Assembly (NCBI RefSeq): GCF_030866805.1
Contig: NZ_CP133019.1
Location: 2,542,001-2,606,000 of the forward strand
DNA from: Microbacterium terrisoli
Lineage (GTDB): Bacteria; Actinomycetota; Actinomycetes; Actinomycetales; Microbacteriaceae
Length of the DNA stretch: 64,000 nt
Reading direction: 5' to 3'
In this document: positions 8,168-19,252 of the stretch, in pieces
How the letters are laid out: the number at the start of each line of letters is the position of its first letter
Position numbering within the stretch: the first letter of the stretch is position 1
Made by a program: the position numbers and the translations under genes
The notes under the pieces: model-generated
Database searches by the model: none
The model's input: only the letters and a program-made list of their open reading frames with translations
Told to the model about the DNA's origin: nothing

Positions 8168-8670
8168 GCACCGACGCAGACACCGTCACCACCCCCATCA
8201 GTCGCGTCACCCCGCGCAGCTGGTATCGGACCGTCGCGATCGCCGAGTCCATCACGTGGACGCTGCTGATCATCGGCATGGTACTCAAATACGCGGTGGG
8301 CCTGGGCACGCTGCCCGTGCTGATCGGCGGGTCGATCCACGGTTTGGTGTTCATCTCGTACGGTATGACGGCTGTGCTCATCGGCGTCAACCAGCGTTGG
8401 ACGGCCTTGCAGATCGTCGGCGCGGTGGCCACCGCGATCGTGCCGTACGCGACGATCCCCCTCGATCGCCGGCTCGAGCGGCGGGGGATGCTGGACGGCG
8501 ACTGGCACCTCGAAGCCACCGATGACCCCCGCGATCAGGTGTGGACACGCCGATTCTTGCGGTGGATGCTGTGGCACCCGGTCACGCTGCTGCTGACGTT
8601 CGTGATCGGCATCGCTGTCATCATGACGACGCTGCTGATCATCGGCCCTCCCGGCGGCTGGGGCCAGTGA
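8164..8670 (+). CDS. DUF3817 membrane protein
   Basis: This 168-residue protein has three or four hydrophobic helices. The segment YRTVAIAESITWTLLIIGMV and the later GSIHGLVFISYGMTAVLIG resemble the DUF3817 core (E-x-x-S/T-W and HG-x-x-F-x-x-Y). The function of the domain is unknown. Its ATG overlaps the TetR stop, so it belongs to the same transcription unit. The C-terminus has an extra helix after a charged stretch (about 115-140). Confidence 0.75.
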   Translation: MSTDADTVTTPISRVTPRSWYRTVAIAESITWTLLIIGMVLKYAVGLGTLPVLIGGSIHGLVFISYGMTAVLIGVNQRWTALQIVGAVATAIVPYATIPLDRRLERRGMLDGDWHLEATDDPRDQVWTRRFLRWMLWHPVTLLLTFVIGIAVIMTTLLIIGPPGGWGQ

Positions 8671-8720
8671 GCCATCCATCTGCCGTTCTGTCCGATCTGT
8701 CGGTTCTGAAAGAAGTCGCC

Positions 8721-9209
8721 ATGACCAACGCATCCGTCTCCACCCCGCTCTCGCGCAGCGCCTGGACCCACCCCACCGCTCTGCCGTTCGCGATCATGGG
8801 CACGATCGCGGTCGTCGGCGGCAGCCTGCTGTCGGCCGCGCTGGCCCCCAACCCGAGCTACCACGGCAATTGGGCGGTCGCCTACATCGTGCTGGTCGCC
8901 GGGGTCGGGCAGATCGTGCTGGGCGTTGGACAGGCGGCGGTCACGGCCGGCCGCGTGCGGCCGGCCGTGGTGGCGGTGCAGGCGCTGATGCTGAATCTGG
9001 GAGCGGTGGCCACCGTGATCGCCACGGTCGACGACATCGCGGCACTGTTGTACCTGGCCGCGGTGATGCAGATCGTCGCGCTGGTCGGCTTCCTGTGGGT
9101 GACTCGGCACGTCGCCCGAGGCCTGACACTCATGGCGCTGCGGATCGTCGCGGTGCTGCTGCTGATCTCGGTGCCCACCGGCGTCGTCCTGCAGGCACTC
9201 GTGCACTGA
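8721..9209 (+). CDS. Four-helix membrane protein of unknown function
   Basis: The 162-residue product has four hydrophobic helices and no recognised domain. It follows the DUF3817 gene by 50 bases and may share its transcript. ATG 8721 is chosen because it is the first start codon in front of the membrane region. GAAAGAAG upstream is a weak ribosome-binding site. Confidence 0.6.
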   Translation: MTNASVSTPLSRSAWTHPTALPFAIMGTIAVVGGSLLSAALAPNPSYHGNWAVAYIVLVAGVGQIVLGVGQAAVTAGRVRPAVVAVQALMLNLGAVATVIATVDDIAALLYLAAVMQIVALVGFLWVTRHVARGLTLMALRIVAVLLLISVPTGVVLQALVH

Positions 9210-9283
9210 CCGCGCTTGTGCACTGACTCGGAAACGGGCCCGGCGCCTGCTCCCCGGGCCCGCCGCAATGAGAGCATGACGGC

Positions 9284-11254
9284 ATGGATGTGTCAACGAT
9301 CATCATCGACATCGCGTGGATGACTGCGGCGGCCGTCGCGGCGATGGTCATCATCGGCGTGTTCGTGCGGCGTGTGCTCGGCGTGCGGGTGGGCACTGTC
9401 CGGGTCGTGATCGCGGGCTTGCTGGGCCTGGGTGCCGAGATCGGCTTCGAATCACGCGTCGTATGGCAGGGCGGGCAATACACACCCGCGCTCATTCCGG
9501 TGCAGCTGAGCATCATCCTGCTGGTGGCGGTCGCATTCCTGGTGGTCGCAGACATCGCCGTGCCGCAGGGGACGATTCCGCGCATCGATCAGTGGGTGCC
9601 GGGCATCGTCCACACCGCCGGTCGCGCTCGGCGCTACTCGCAGCTGGTGCGACTGGCCGTGCGGCACAAACTCGTGCCGTTCAAACTCGACATGGCACCC
9701 ACCACGGCGGCTTCGCAGGAACGACGCCGGCAAGCCATCGCACTGAAGGCCGCCCTCGAAGAGGCAGGCGGTGCGTTCATCAAGCTCGGGCAGCTCCTCT
9801 CGACGCGCACCGACATCCTTCCCCCAGAATTCGTCGCGGAGCTGAGCACGTTGCAGCAGCGTGTGCCGCCGGAACCGTGGGAACGGATGCAGACGGTGCT
9901 CGCCGACGAACTGGGCGGCCCTGCCGACGTCTACTTCTCCTCCTTCGATCATGAACCAGTCGCTTCGGCATCGATCGGTCAGGTGCACCGCGCAGTCCTG
10001 CGTACCGGCGAACCGGTCGCGGTGAAACTGCAGCGACCAGGAATCGTCGCCCTCGTCGAACGCGACGTCGAGATCACCCGGAGACTGGCCGCCCGTCTGA
10101 CCCAGTCCGCGGCCTGGGCGCGGCGATTCGGCGTGCAAGAGCTCGCCGAGAGCATCGCTTCGAGCCTGCTGGACGAACTGGACTACCGCGTCGAGGCATC
10201 CAATCTGACTGCCCTGACCGCTGCTCAGCTGAAACATCGCGAAGACAAGCGGCTTCGACTTCCGCGGCTGTACGAGGCGCTCTCGTCGCGACGCATGCTC
10301 GTGATGGAGTTTCTGGAGGGCGCCACGCTCAGCGACCCCCACGCCGTGGTCGGACGGGATGCCGGCGCCCACTCCGATCGTGCGCAGCAACTGGTAGAGG
10401 CTGTTCTCGGCCAGATCCTCGATGACGGGGTGTTCCATTCCGACCTGCATCCCGGGAACGTCATGATCACGCCGAGCGGAGAGATCGCCCTGCTCGATTT
10501 CGGCTCCGTCGGCAGGCTGGACTCGCTAGTGCGCCGCCAGATCACGAATCTGCTGATGTCAGTCACTCGCGGCGACGCTGTCGCCTTCGCCGACGCGCTC
10601 TTGGCTTTCGTGGAGATTCCCGACGATCTCGACGAGCGGGCTCTGCGCCGAGAGATCGGCGAGTTCATGGCCCGCTACCTCGGACCGGGTGCTGCGCTGG
10701 ATGTCGCGGCCTTCACGCGCGTTGTCGCGGTGCTGGGCACCTACAAGCTGGCAGTGCCGTCGCAGCTGACCGTCGCCGTCCGTGCCCTCGGCACCGTCGA
10801 GGGCACGCTGCGCGTGCTGAGCCCCGAGTTCGACTTCGTCGCGGGGTCAACCGCCTATGCGCAGGCGCGCCTGGACCGGGCGCGCGAACCGCAGGCCGTG
10901 ATCAAGTCCGGTATCGACGAACTGACCCGCCTGTTACCGGTCATGCGTGAATTGCCCCATCAGGTCGGACGCATTGCGCAGTCGCTGGCGGAGGGTCGGA
11001 TGAGCGTGAACGTGCGGCTGCTGGCCGACCGCCGAGACCGCGCCGTCATGCGGCGATTCGTGAACCTGGCGGCCGTGACCTTTCTGGCCGGGGTGTTCGG
11101 CATCATGGCCGCCATGTTCCTGATCAGCTCGGGAGGGCCGGAGCTCAGTCCCACGCTCGGACTGTACGACGTGTTCGGCTATCTGCTGGTCTTCGCCTCT
11201 GGAGTCCTCACGCTGCGCGCCGTGTTCGACATCTTCGGACACGACCGGGAGTGA
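9284..11254 (+). CDS. ABC1/AarF/UbiB family kinase-like membrane protein
   Basis: This 656-residue protein has three N-terminal helices (to about 95), a protein-kinase-like UbiB core and two C-terminal helices (about 590-650). The core shows KLGQLLSTRTDILPPEF (the KxGQ motif in place of a glycine loop), SIGQVHRAVLRTGEPVAVKLQRPG, the catalytic-loop-like FHSDLHPGNVMI and LLDFGSVG (metal-binding Asp). Family members bind ATP and support lipid or quinone metabolism. It stands alone between a membrane gene and tRNA-Thr. Confidence 0.85.
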   Translation: MDVSTIIIDIAWMTAAAVAAMVIIGVFVRRVLGVRVGTVRVVIAGLLGLGAEIGFESRVVWQGGQYTPALIPVQLSIILLVAVAFLVVADIAVPQGTIPRIDQWVPGIVHTAGRARRYSQLVRLAVRHKLVPFKLDMAPTTAASQERRRQAIALKAALEEAGGAFIKLGQLLSTRTDILPPEFVAELSTLQQRVPPEPWERMQTVLADELGGPADVYFSSFDHEPVASASIGQVHRAVLRTGEPVAVKLQRPGIVALVERDVEITRRLAARLTQSAAWARRFGVQELAESIASSLLDELDYRVEASNLTALTAAQLKHREDKRLRLPRLYEALSSRRMLVMEFLEGATLSDPHAVVGRDAGAHSDRAQQLVEAVLGQILDDGVFHSDLHPGNVMITPSGEIALLDFGSVGRLDSLVRRQITNLLMSVTRGDAVAFADALLAFVEIPDDLDERALRREIGEFMARYLGPGAALDVAAFTRVVAVLGTYKLAVPSQLTVAVRALGTVEGTLRVLSPEFDFVAGSTAYAQARLDRAREPQAVIKSGIDELTRLLPVMRELPHQVGRIAQSLAEGRMSVNVRLLADRRDRAVMRRFVNLAAVTFLAGVFGIMAAMFLISSGGPELSPTLGLYDVFGYLLVFASGVLTLRAVFDIFGHDRE

Positions 11255-11281
11255 CCTGCTGAGGTCGCGCAGTCAACCGTT

Positions 11282-11357
11282 TGGTGCCGGCTACAGGACT
11301 TGAACCTGCAACCCCCGTATTACAAGTACGGTGCGCTACCAATTGCGCCAAGCCGGC
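11282..11357 (-). tRNA. tRNA-Thr (anticodon UGU)
   Basis: The minus strand folds into a cloverleaf. The acceptor stem GCCGGCT/AGCCGGC is perfect, the D-arm is GCGC/GCGC, the anticodon stem CCGTA/TACGG encloses loop CTTGTAA (anticodon TGT), and the T-loop is TTCAAGT. The 3' CCA is encoded (11284-11282). Confidence 0.95.
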
Positions 11358-11388
11358 AGGCTGTCCAGTCTAGCGGGGACGCCGCGGG

Positions 11389-12387
11389 TCACTTGTGCGT
11401 CGTGGTGGGCGCCGGAGACGGCGCAACCTGCGCCGGCGTGGCGGTCGGGGTCGGCGACTCGGTGCGGTAATACGAGTCGCTCGACAGTGTCAGCACGAAC
11501 TGCGCGAACTCCTTGGGGTCATCCAGCGCCCCCGCGTACGGCACACCGTTGACCAGGATCATCGGGGTGCCGGTAAGGGCTACGCCCTTCGTGCCGGGGA
11601 TCGACTCGACCGCGCGCTCCGTGGCATCCTTCACCCACGTGACGTAATCCTCGCCCTCGATGCAGTCGCGCACGATCTTCGGATCCTGCGCGCCGGATGC
11701 GATGGCCAGGTCGGCCAGCTGCGTATCGGTGAAGCCGCTGCCGCCCTGATCGGGCTGCTTGTTCAGCAGGGCGTTGTTGTAGGCGTAGAACGCGTCGGTG
11801 GCATGGGTGGCGACGCACGCGGCGGCGCTGGCGGCACGCAGCGAATACTTCGTGCCGTTCGACTTGGCCGACAGGATCGCGACGGGATAGTAGCTGAGGG
11901 TCGCGGCATCCTGACTCACCCAGCGCGTGAGCTGCTGCGCGTTGGCGATCTGGAACTGCTTGGCACCCGGCGCGTAATAGTCCACATAGATGCGGATGTC
12001 GACGGCACCCGGCGCCGTCGCACTGGGGGCAGGCGTCGGTGCGGCGCTCGTGCCGGTCTCGGCCGCACTGGCGGCGGGGGTCGGTGTGGGACTCGAATCC
12101 ACCGACGGGGAGATCGGATCGGTCGAGACGCCGTTGACGCTGGTGACCGCGAAGCCGTCGTCGATCACATTCGCCGGCGACATCTCGGGCCGCGTCGTCT
12201 GCGACGTCACGGCCATGGCCACTCCGGTGCCGACGACGGCCACCACAGCGACCGCGCCGACCGTCAGCAGAGTGCGTCGCAGCGCGCGGGCACGCTTCTG
12301 CTGGGCACGCACCTGCTGCGCCTTCTCACGCACCGCTTCGCGCCGGCCTTTCGGCTCAGGCGCGTTCGATGGCTCGTCGTTGGACAT
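11389..12387 (-). CDS. DsbA-fold membrane-anchored protein lacking the CxxC active site
   Basis: This 332-residue protein has a lysine/arginine-rich cytoplasmic N-terminus, one transmembrane helix (about 39-60), a Pro/Ser/Thr/Ala linker (about 95-128) and a thioredoxin-4/DsbA-like domain. Where active relatives read C-P-x-C after the first strand, this protein reads DYYAPGAKQF (139-142), so both catalytic cysteines are gone. The cis-proline segment GTPMILVNG (T274-P275) and the overall helical insert remain, and two other cysteines (C191, C242) persist. It is probably a non-redox chaperone or binding protein on the cell surface. ATG 12387 has AGAGGTG upstream. Confidence 0.75.
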   Translation of the reverse strand: MSNDEPSNAPEPKGRREAVREKAQQVRAQQKRARALRRTLLTVGAVAVVAVVGTGVAMAVTSQTTRPEMSPANVIDDGFAVTSVNGVSTDPISPSVDSSPTPTPAASAAETGTSAAPTPAPSATAPGAVDIRIYVDYYAPGAKQFQIANAQQLTRWVSQDAATLSYYPVAILSAKSNGTKYSLRAASAAACVATHATDAFYAYNNALLNKQPDQGGSGFTDTQLADLAIASGAQDPKIVRDCIEGEDYVTWVKDATERAVESIPGTKGVALTGTPMILVNGVPYAGALDDPKEFAQFVLTLSSDSYYRTESPTPTATPAQVAPSPAPTTTHK

Positions 12388-12395
12388 CGCACCTC

Positions 12396-12505
12396 TTGAC
12401 AGACTTGTCACCGGGCTCTCCCCGGTGCGCCGCGCGGGAACCGCGGACTGTTCGATGCTAACCAGGCACCCTGAGAAAACCCCACAGGGGAAGGTCTGGC
12501 ATACT
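12396..12505. promoter_or_regulatory. Divergent control region of the DsbA-like gene and ugpC
   Basis: This gap holds TGACA-GACT-TGTCA (12397-12410), an inverted repeat just ahead of the DsbA-like gene. It also holds CCCTG (12469-12473) with CAGGG (12485-12489) as a second dyad, and CATACT (12500-12505) as a -10-like box reading toward ugpC. The bases on to 12601 are an untranslated leader for ugpC. Confidence 0.35.
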
Positions 12506-12601
12506 GAGCATGCGCCCGATGAAGGGCGTGCGGGCCGCAAGGTCCGCTCCCACTCACTACGGATCGTCCGGCACGTACCTGCCGGTGAAGGAGAAGAACC
12601 G

Positions 12602-13705
<1,104 letters not shown>

Positions 13706-13719
13706 GCATTTCCACACGC

Positions 13720-13754
13720 GATGGCGCGGGTCCGGTCAGCCGACCCGCGCCATC
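13720..13754 (+). terminator. Hairpin downstream of ugpC
   Basis: A perfect 13-bp stem (13720-13732 with 13742-13754) encloses a nine-base loop, starting 14 bases after the stop. There is no T-tract, as is common for actinobacterial intrinsic terminators. Confidence 0.65.
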
Positions 13755-13805
13755 GTCGTCGGTGCCGGCGGGCCCGCGAGCGGGCGGGCTCAGAGGGAGG
13801 ATGCC

Positions 13806-15116
13806 ATGGGTGACGCGCTGACGATCACTGCGAGTGCGATCGACCCGGCGCTGCTGGCGCTGCCGTGGGCGACACCGCTGGGCGACTGGCCGAGCCGTGA
13901 CATCGTGTACTTGCCCAAGGGCATCTCGCGGCATCTGGTGCGCTTCGCGAACCTGTCGGGGCGCGTGGTCGCCGTGAAAGAGACCACCGACGTCATGGCG
14001 CGCCGCGAGTACGACATGCTGGGCAACCTCGCCCGCTTGGACGTGCCGTGCGTCGAACGCGTCGCCGTCATCGGCGGTCGGGCCGATGCCGCCGGTCATT
14101 CTCTGCCGGCGGCACTGATCACCGCCCATCTGAAGTTCTCGCTGCCGTACCGAGCTCTGTTCACCCAGGTGCTGCGGCCCGACACCGCCGGACGTCTGGT
14201 CGACGCACTGGCGGTGCTGTTGGTGCGGCTGCACAATGTCGGCTTCTTCTGGGGTGACGTGTCGCTGTCCAACGCGCTGTTCCGTCGCGATGCGGGCGCA
14301 TTCGCCGCGTACCTGGTCGATGCCGAGACCGGCGAGCTGCACGAGGGCGGGCTGACACCCGGGCAGCGCGAGCATGACCTCGAGATCGCCCATACGAACA
14401 TCGCCGGCGAGATCTTGGACCTCGAAGCGGGCGGACGCCTGGAGGGCGGTATGGATGCCGTCAGCGTGGCCGATGGCATCATCTCGTCGTATCGGTCGTT
14501 GTGGGCGACGCTGACCGATGCCGAGACCTTCTCCGCACGCGAGGCGTGGCGCATCACCGAGCGCGTGCAGCAGCTGAACGACCTCGGCTTCGACATCGAT
14601 GAGATGTCGATCCAGGCCACGCCCGACGGCGCGCGCGTCTCGATCCAGCCGAAGGTGGTGGATGCCGGTCACCACCAGCGGCGCCTCTTGCGGCTGACCG
14701 GCCTGGACGTCGAAGAGAACCAGGCCCGGCGCCTGCTGAACGACCTGGACGAGTATCGAGCACGCACAGGCCGCGGCGACGAGGACGAGGAGATGCTCGC
14801 CCATGAGTGGCTCACCCGCGTGTTCGAGCCCATCATTCGGGCGATTCCGTTCGAGCTGCGCAGCAAGCTCGAGCCCGCCGAGGTGTTCCACCAGGTGCTC
14901 GAGCACCGCTGGTACATGTCGCAGGCCCGCGGCGAGTCGATCCCGCTGGCCGAAGTGCTCTCCAGCTACATCGACGACGTCCTGCGCCACCGGCGCGACG
15001 AGGCCACGTTCATGGGCCCGACCACGACGACGCTGACCATGCCGATCCCGCAGGTGTCGGCATCCTCACCCGATGATCCGGACGACGAGGCTGTGGACTG
15101 GCGCGACCTGGTCTGA
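13806..15116 (+). CDS. DUF4032 protein with a kinase-like domain
   Basis: This 436-residue protein resembles actinobacterial DUF4032 proteins. The N-terminal half has features of a small-molecule/lipopolysaccharide-kinase fold: RVVAVKETTDVMARREYDML (Lys and Glu), LLVRLHNVGFFWGDVSLSN (a catalytic-loop-like W-G-D and N) and AYLVDAETGE. The C-terminal half is the helical DUF4032 region (DEEMLAHEWLTRVFEPII, FHQVLEHRWYMSQ). GGGAGG precedes ATG. The substrate and role are unknown. It follows the ugpC terminator and appears to be transcribed alone. Confidence 0.75.
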   Translation: MGDALTITASAIDPALLALPWATPLGDWPSRDIVYLPKGISRHLVRFANLSGRVVAVKETTDVMARREYDMLGNLARLDVPCVERVAVIGGRADAAGHSLPAALITAHLKFSLPYRALFTQVLRPDTAGRLVDALAVLLVRLHNVGFFWGDVSLSNALFRRDAGAFAAYLVDAETGELHEGGLTPGQREHDLEIAHTNIAGEILDLEAGGRLEGGMDAVSVADGIISSYRSLWATLTDAETFSAREAWRITERVQQLNDLGFDIDEMSIQATPDGARVSIQPKVVDAGHHQRRLLRLTGLDVEENQARRLLNDLDEYRARTGRGDEDEEMLAHEWLTRVFEPIIRAIPFELRSKLEPAEVFHQVLEHRWYMSQARGESIPLAEVLSSYIDDVLRHRRDEATFMGPTTTTLTMPIPQVSASSPDDPDDEAVDWRDLV

Positions 15117-15173
15117 GCGCGGCCGCTCCCGGCCCATCCGCGCGCCGCCGGCAGGCGGCGAAGCCGCGCCTCC

Positions 15174-15815
15174 TCAGTAGCCGACGGTGAAGCGACCGCG
15201 TCGGTGGCGCGGGTTCTCGACCTCGTCGACGACGGCGATCGCGAAGTCGGCGCCTGAGATGTATGACTTTCCCTCGGCATCCTTGACGACGACCTCGCCG
15301 CCGCTGCGGTAGCTGCCGGTGCGCTCACCGGGCACCCATGCGCCGAAGTCCATCGGCGGGTGCACGAAGAACCAGTCGAGCCCGTCAGGCGATGCCTGCA
15401 GCAGGTCGAGCGAGTCGATGCCGACCTTCGCCTCGTGGGCGTACTCCTCGGGGACTCCGAGGTCATACAGTCGCGGGCCGCCGGGTGCCGACAGGCTGCC
15501 CATCGCGCCGCCCACGACGCCCAGACGCGTCTTGGTGCCGGCAAGCCGTGCGACGAGCTTGTCGAGCGCCCCGACGACCTCGTCGGTCATGTCGCCGCGC
15601 GGGGCGATCGCCGAGACGACGATGTCCGCGCCGTCGAGAGCGTCGGCGATGCCGTCCAGGTCGAGGATCGAACCCTGCACGTATGTCACTCCGTCACGGG
15701 GCGCTTCGGGCGCCGTCCGCGCCACCGACACCACATCATGTCCGCGTGAGACGGCCTCCGCGACGATGCTGCCCCCGGCGTAGCCGGTGCCTCCGATGAC
15801 GACGATGCGTGCCAT
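15174..15815 (-). CDS. NAD(P)-binding atypical short-chain dehydrogenase (NmrA-like)
   Basis: This 213-residue Rossmann protein opens with the NAD(P)-binding motif VVIGGTGYAGGSIVAEA. It continues with VVSVARTAPEAP and the strand-end DIVVSAIAPRG. There is no YxxxK catalytic motif, so it belongs to the atypical SDR/NAD(P)H-binding group, which includes NmrA-like sensors and biliverdin-reductase-like enzymes. GGAGAGAAGGAA lies upstream of ATG 15815. It is convergent with the DUF4032 gene. Confidence 0.85.
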   Translation of the reverse strand: MARIVVIGGTGYAGGSIVAEAVSRGHDVVSVARTAPEAPRDGVTYVQGSILDLDGIADALDGADIVVSAIAPRGDMTDEVVGALDKLVARLAGTKTRLGVVGGAMGSLSAPGGPRLYDLGVPEEYAHEAKVGIDSLDLLQASPDGLDWFFVHPPMDFGAWVPGERTGSYRSGGEVVVKDAEGKSYISGADFAIAVVDEVENPRHRRGRFTVGY

Positions 15816-15903
15816 TGTGTTCCTTCTCTCCGCGCCGCGGGTGCGGCATCCAACAGTGCAACCGTTCAGCGCACGGCCCGTATTCCAGCCCGCGCGCCGA
15901 GCA

Positions 15904-16896
15904 TCACTGCGCCGATGCTGCCCGCATGGTCGAGATCTGGTACAGCGCGACCGACGTGGCGATCCCCGCGTTCAGCGACTCGGTGGCCTGCGAGATCGGA
16001 ATCGAGACGATCTGGTCGCAGGTCTCGGTGACCAGACGCGACAGGCCTTTGCCCTCCGAGCCGCACACGACGACGACAGGGCGATCGGCGAGCTCGAGCG
16101 ACGGCAGCGACACGTCGCCGTCACCGTCCAGGCCCAGCACGAACACGCCCTGCTTCTTGAACTCCTTCAGCGTCGACGTCAGGTTCGGCGCGAGCGCCAC
16201 CGGCACGCGGGCGGCGGCCCCGGCGCTCGTCTTCCAGGCAGCGGAGTTCACTCCCGCCGACCGACGCTGCGGCACGATCACTCCCTGCCCCCCGAACGCC
16301 GCGGTCGAGCGGATGATCGCGCCGAGGTTGCGCGGGTCGGTGACGCCGTCCAGGGCCACCAGCAGCGGCGTTCCCCCGTCGGCGAAGATCTCCTCGAGCA
16401 GGTCCTGCGGGTGCGCGTACTCGTACGGCGGCACCTTCAGCGCGACGCCCTGGTGCACGCCGTCGAACCCGGCCATGCGGTCCAGTTCGGGACGGGTGAC
16501 CTCGAGCACCGGGATCTCGCGGTGCGTCGCGATGGAGAGCATCTCTTTGACGCGGTCGTCCATCTCCACGCGCTGTGCAATGTACAGCGCGATGGCGGGG
16601 ATGCGGGTGCGCAGCGCCTCGAGCACGGAATTGCGGCCGGTTACCGTCTCGGTGTCGTCGTTCTGCTTCGAACGCCCCTGCCGGTTCACGTTCGTCTGCT
16701 TCGGCTTCGGCCTGCCGCCGGCGGCCGTGTAGCGTTCGGCGGCGGCTTTGCGCTTTCCGGCGACGTGCCAGCTGCGGTCTTCGGCCTTGGGCGTGGGACC
16801 TTTGCCCTCCAGTGCCTTGCGTCCGTGTCCGCCGGTGCCCTTCTGCGGGCCCTTCTTCTTGCTGTTGCCTCTGCTGGGGCCACCCGGCTTAGCCAT
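15904..16896 (-). CDS. rlmB: 23S rRNA (guanosine-2'-O-)-methyltransferase RlmB (SpoU/TrmH family)
   Basis: This 330-residue protein has a long basic N-terminal tail (about 1-80), a substrate-binding L30-like domain ([20 protein letters not shown]) and the knotted SpoU methyltransferase domain. Its three motifs are visible: [20 protein letters not shown] (N and R), [15 protein letters not shown] and [20 protein letters not shown]. The ATG lies inside the end of cysS (8-base overlap), so the two are translated from one message, as in many actinobacteria. Confidence 0.92.
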   Translation of the reverse strand: MAKPGGPSRGNSKKKGPQKGTGGHGRKALEGKGPTPKAEDRSWHVAGKRKAAAERYTAAGGRPKPKQTNVNRQGRSKQNDDTETVTGRNSVLEALRTRIPAIALYIAQRVEMDDRVKEMLSIATHREIPVLEVTRPELDRMAGFDGVHQGVALKVPPYEYAHPQDLLEEIFADGGTPLLVALDGVTDPRNLGAIIRSTAAFGGQGVIVPQRRSAGVNSAAWKTSAGAAARVPVALAPNLTSTLKEFKKQGVFVLGLDGDGDVSLPSLELADRPVVVVCGSEGKGLSRLVTETCDQIVSIPISQATESLNAGIATSVALYQISTMRAASAQ

Positions 16897-18307
16897 TCTG
16901 CACGCTCCAATGGGTCCCGTCGGGACCGTCTTCGAGGGCGATGCCGGCCGCCGCGATCGCGTCGCGGATGCGGTCGGCTGCCGCCCAGTCCTTGTCTGCA
17001 CGCGCGGTGGCGCGCTGGTCGATCATGGTCCGCACGAGGGCATCGAGGGCGGATGTCTCGGCCCCGCCGCCGCCGTTGGGCAGCCACCGCGGGTCGAGGG
17101 GATTGATCCCGAGGACCTGGGTCATGAGGATCACCTGATCGAACGCCGCACCCGCAGCATCCTGATCCCCCGCGTCCAACGCCGCATTGCCCGCGCGCAC
17201 CGTGTCGTGCAGCACGGCGAGCGCCTGCGGCACGCCGAGATCGTCGTCCATGGCGGATTCGAACGCGGCCGGTGGCTTCGGCCCGTAGACGAACCAGCCC
17301 TTCTCGCCACGGGTGCGCTGCACCCGCTGCAGGAACGTGCGGATGCGCTCGAGCGCGGCTTCGGCCTCGTCGAGAGCCTTGTCGGACACGTCCAGGCTCG
17401 ACCGGTAGTGGGCGGCGGCGAGCGCGTAGCGCACGACGAGCGGGTCGCGCGCGGCGAGCAGGTCGTCGGCCAGCACGAAGTTGCCGAGCGACTTCGACAT
17501 CTTCTGCCCGTCGACGGTGACCAGGCCGTTGTGCACCCAGTACCGGGCGAATCCGTGGCCGGCCGCGGCCGACTGGGCGAGCTCGTTCTCGTGGTGGGGA
17601 AAGCGCAGGTCGAGCCCGCCGCCGTGGATGTCGAAATCACGGCCGAGGTACCGCTCCGCCATCGCCGAGCACTCGATGTGCCACCCCGGCCGTCCCACAC
17701 CCCAGGGCGACTCCCAGACGGCCGACGACGGCTCGTCGGGCTTGGCGCCCTTCCACAGCGCGAAGTCGTGGGGGTCCCGCTTGCCGCGCGGGTCGGCGTC
17801 GGCCGCGGCCTCCATCGCGTCCAGGCGCTGGTGGGTCAGTTCCCCGTATTCGGGCCACGACCGCACATCGAAGTACACGTCGCCCGACCCGTCGGGAGCA
17901 GGATAGGCGTGTCCGCGCTCGATGAGCCGTCCGATCAGCTCGATCATCTGCGGCACGTGCCCGGTGGCGCGCGGCTCGTATGTGGGCGGGCGAATGCCGA
18001 TCGTGGCGTACGCGTCGGAGAAGGCCCGCTCCATGCGATATGCGAGCGCCCACCACGGCTCCTGCTCGGTCGCGTTGACGAGCACCTTGTCGTCGATGTC
18101 GGTGACATTGCGCACGAGCGTCACGCGTGCGAAACGGTGCTCGAGCCACCGCGCGAGGATGTCGAAGCTCAGCGCCCCGCGCAGATGCCCGATGTGCGGC
18201 CCGGACTGCACGGTCGGTCCGCACACGTAGACGGTGACGTTCGCAGGATCGAGCGGCACGAAGTCGCGCACGGCTTGGGCGCGGGTGTCGAAGAGGCGCA
18301 GAGTCAC
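16889..18307 (-). CDS. cysS: Cysteinyl-tRNA synthetase
   Basis: This 472-residue class I synthetase has [17 protein letters not shown] (zinc ligand Cys and HIGH motif), the later zinc ligands in WHIECSAMA and [11 protein letters not shown], and KMSKSLGNF (KMSKS). The length is normal for CysRS and longer than the related mycothiol ligase MshC. The GTG at 18307 gives the usual start (TLRLFDT). The overlap with rlmB defines a two-gene operon. Confidence 0.96.
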   Translation of the reverse strand: MTLRLFDTRAQAVRDFVPLDPANVTVYVCGPTVQSGPHIGHLRGALSFDILARWLEHRFARVTLVRNVTDIDDKVLVNATEQEPWWALAYRMERAFSDAYATIGIRPPTYEPRATGHVPQMIELIGRLIERGHAYPAPDGSGDVYFDVRSWPEYGELTHQRLDAMEAAADADPRGKRDPHDFALWKGAKPDEPSSAVWESPWGVGRPGWHIECSAMAERYLGRDFDIHGGGLDLRFPHHENELAQSAAAGHGFARYWVHNGLVTVDGQKMSKSLGNFVLADDLLAARDPLVVRYALAAAHYRSSLDVSDKALDEAEAALERIRTFLQRVQRTRGEKGWFVYGPKPPAAFESAMDDDLGVPQALAVLHDTVRAGNAALDAGDQDAAGAAFDQVILMTQVLGINPLDPRWLPNGGGGAETSALDALVRTMIDQRATARADKDWAAADRIRDAIAAAGIALEDGPDGTHWSVQNG

Positions 18308-18350
18308 CCGTCAAGCGTACCGGCGCGCACGCGTGGCCCGAGGATCCGCG

Positions 18351-19244
18351 TCAAGACAGCGCGAGCGGGACCGCGGAATCCACGTGCAGCAGTTTGAAGG
18401 GGTTGCGCACGTAATACAGACCGGTGACGCGGGATGCTTCGACCCGGGCGGTCAGGATGCCGTCGACTTCGCCCGCCACGCTCACCTCGAGCGCCGGCTG
18501 TCCGTTCACGACGGTGGCCCGCGCGGTCGGTTCGCCGTCGCGGTAGGCGACACCCGCGAGCCACCGCACGACATTGTCGGCGCCGACGATGGGATGCACC
18601 GACGCCCGCCGGATGCCGCCGCCGTCGGTGAGCAGGACCACGTCGGGGTCGAGCACGCCCACCAGCGACTCGATGTCGCCGGTGTCGATCGCGCGGTGGA
18701 ACGACGCCATGATCGCGCGCGCCTCGGCCGCCGGCACCTCCTCGCGCGGGCGCCGCTCGGCGACGTGGGCGCGCGCGCGGTGCGCGACCTGACGCACCGC
18801 GGCCGGCTTCTTGTCGAGGATCTCGGCGAGTTCACCGAAGCCGACATCGAACACCTCGTGCAGGATGAACACGACCCGCTCGGTCGGCGAGAGCGTCTCG
18901 AGCACGACCATCATCGCCATCGACACGCTCTCGGCGAGCTCCGCGTGATCGGCGACGTCGGCTGTCGTGCGCAGCGGCTCGGGCAGCCAGGTGCCGACGT
19001 AGGTCTCTTTGCGCCGGCCGAGTGTGCGCAGCCGCGTGAGCGCGAGCCGCGAGGCGATCCGCACCAGGTAGGCCCGGCGGTCGCGCACCTGAGCGAGATC
19101 CACCTCGGACCACCGCAGCCAGGTCTCCTGCAGCACGTCCTCGGCATCGGCGGCCGAGCCGAGCATCTCGTACACGATCGTGAACAGCAGATTGCGGTGC
19201 GCGACGAAGGCGCGGGTCGCGGGGTCCGTGGTGGATGCGGTCAT
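18351..19244 (-). CDS. sigJ: ECF41-family sigma factor (SigJ-like) with SnoaL-like C-terminus
   Basis: This 297-residue protein has sigma-2 (HRNLLFTIVYEMLGS, DVLQETWLRW), the WLPEP linker signature (86-90), and sigma-4 (LSPTERVVFILHEVF, GFGELAEILDKKPAAVRQVAHRAR). A C-terminal SnoaL-like domain carries the DGGG motif (LLTDGGGIRR) and the late NPFKL segment. WLPEP, DGGG and NPxKL are diagnostic of ECF41 factors, whose C-terminal domain tunes their own activity in place of an anti-sigma factor. AGGAG precedes ATG. It lies eight bases after the FAD oxidoreductase gene and is probably co-transcribed from the ECF41 promoter upstream. Confidence 0.93.
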   Translation of the reverse strand: MTASTTDPATRAFVAHRNLLFTIVYEMLGSAADAEDVLQETWLRWSEVDLAQVRDRRAYLVRIASRLALTRLRTLGRRKETYVGTWLPEPLRTTADVADHAELAESVSMAMMVVLETLSPTERVVFILHEVFDVGFGELAEILDKKPAAVRQVAHRARAHVAERRPREEVPAAEARAIMASFHRAIDTGDIESLVGVLDPDVVLLTDGGGIRRASVHPIVGADNVVRWLAGVAYRDGEPTARATVVNGQPALEVSVAGEVDGILTARVEASRVTGLYYVRNPFKLLHVDSAVPLALS

Positions 19245-19252
19245 CGCTACTC

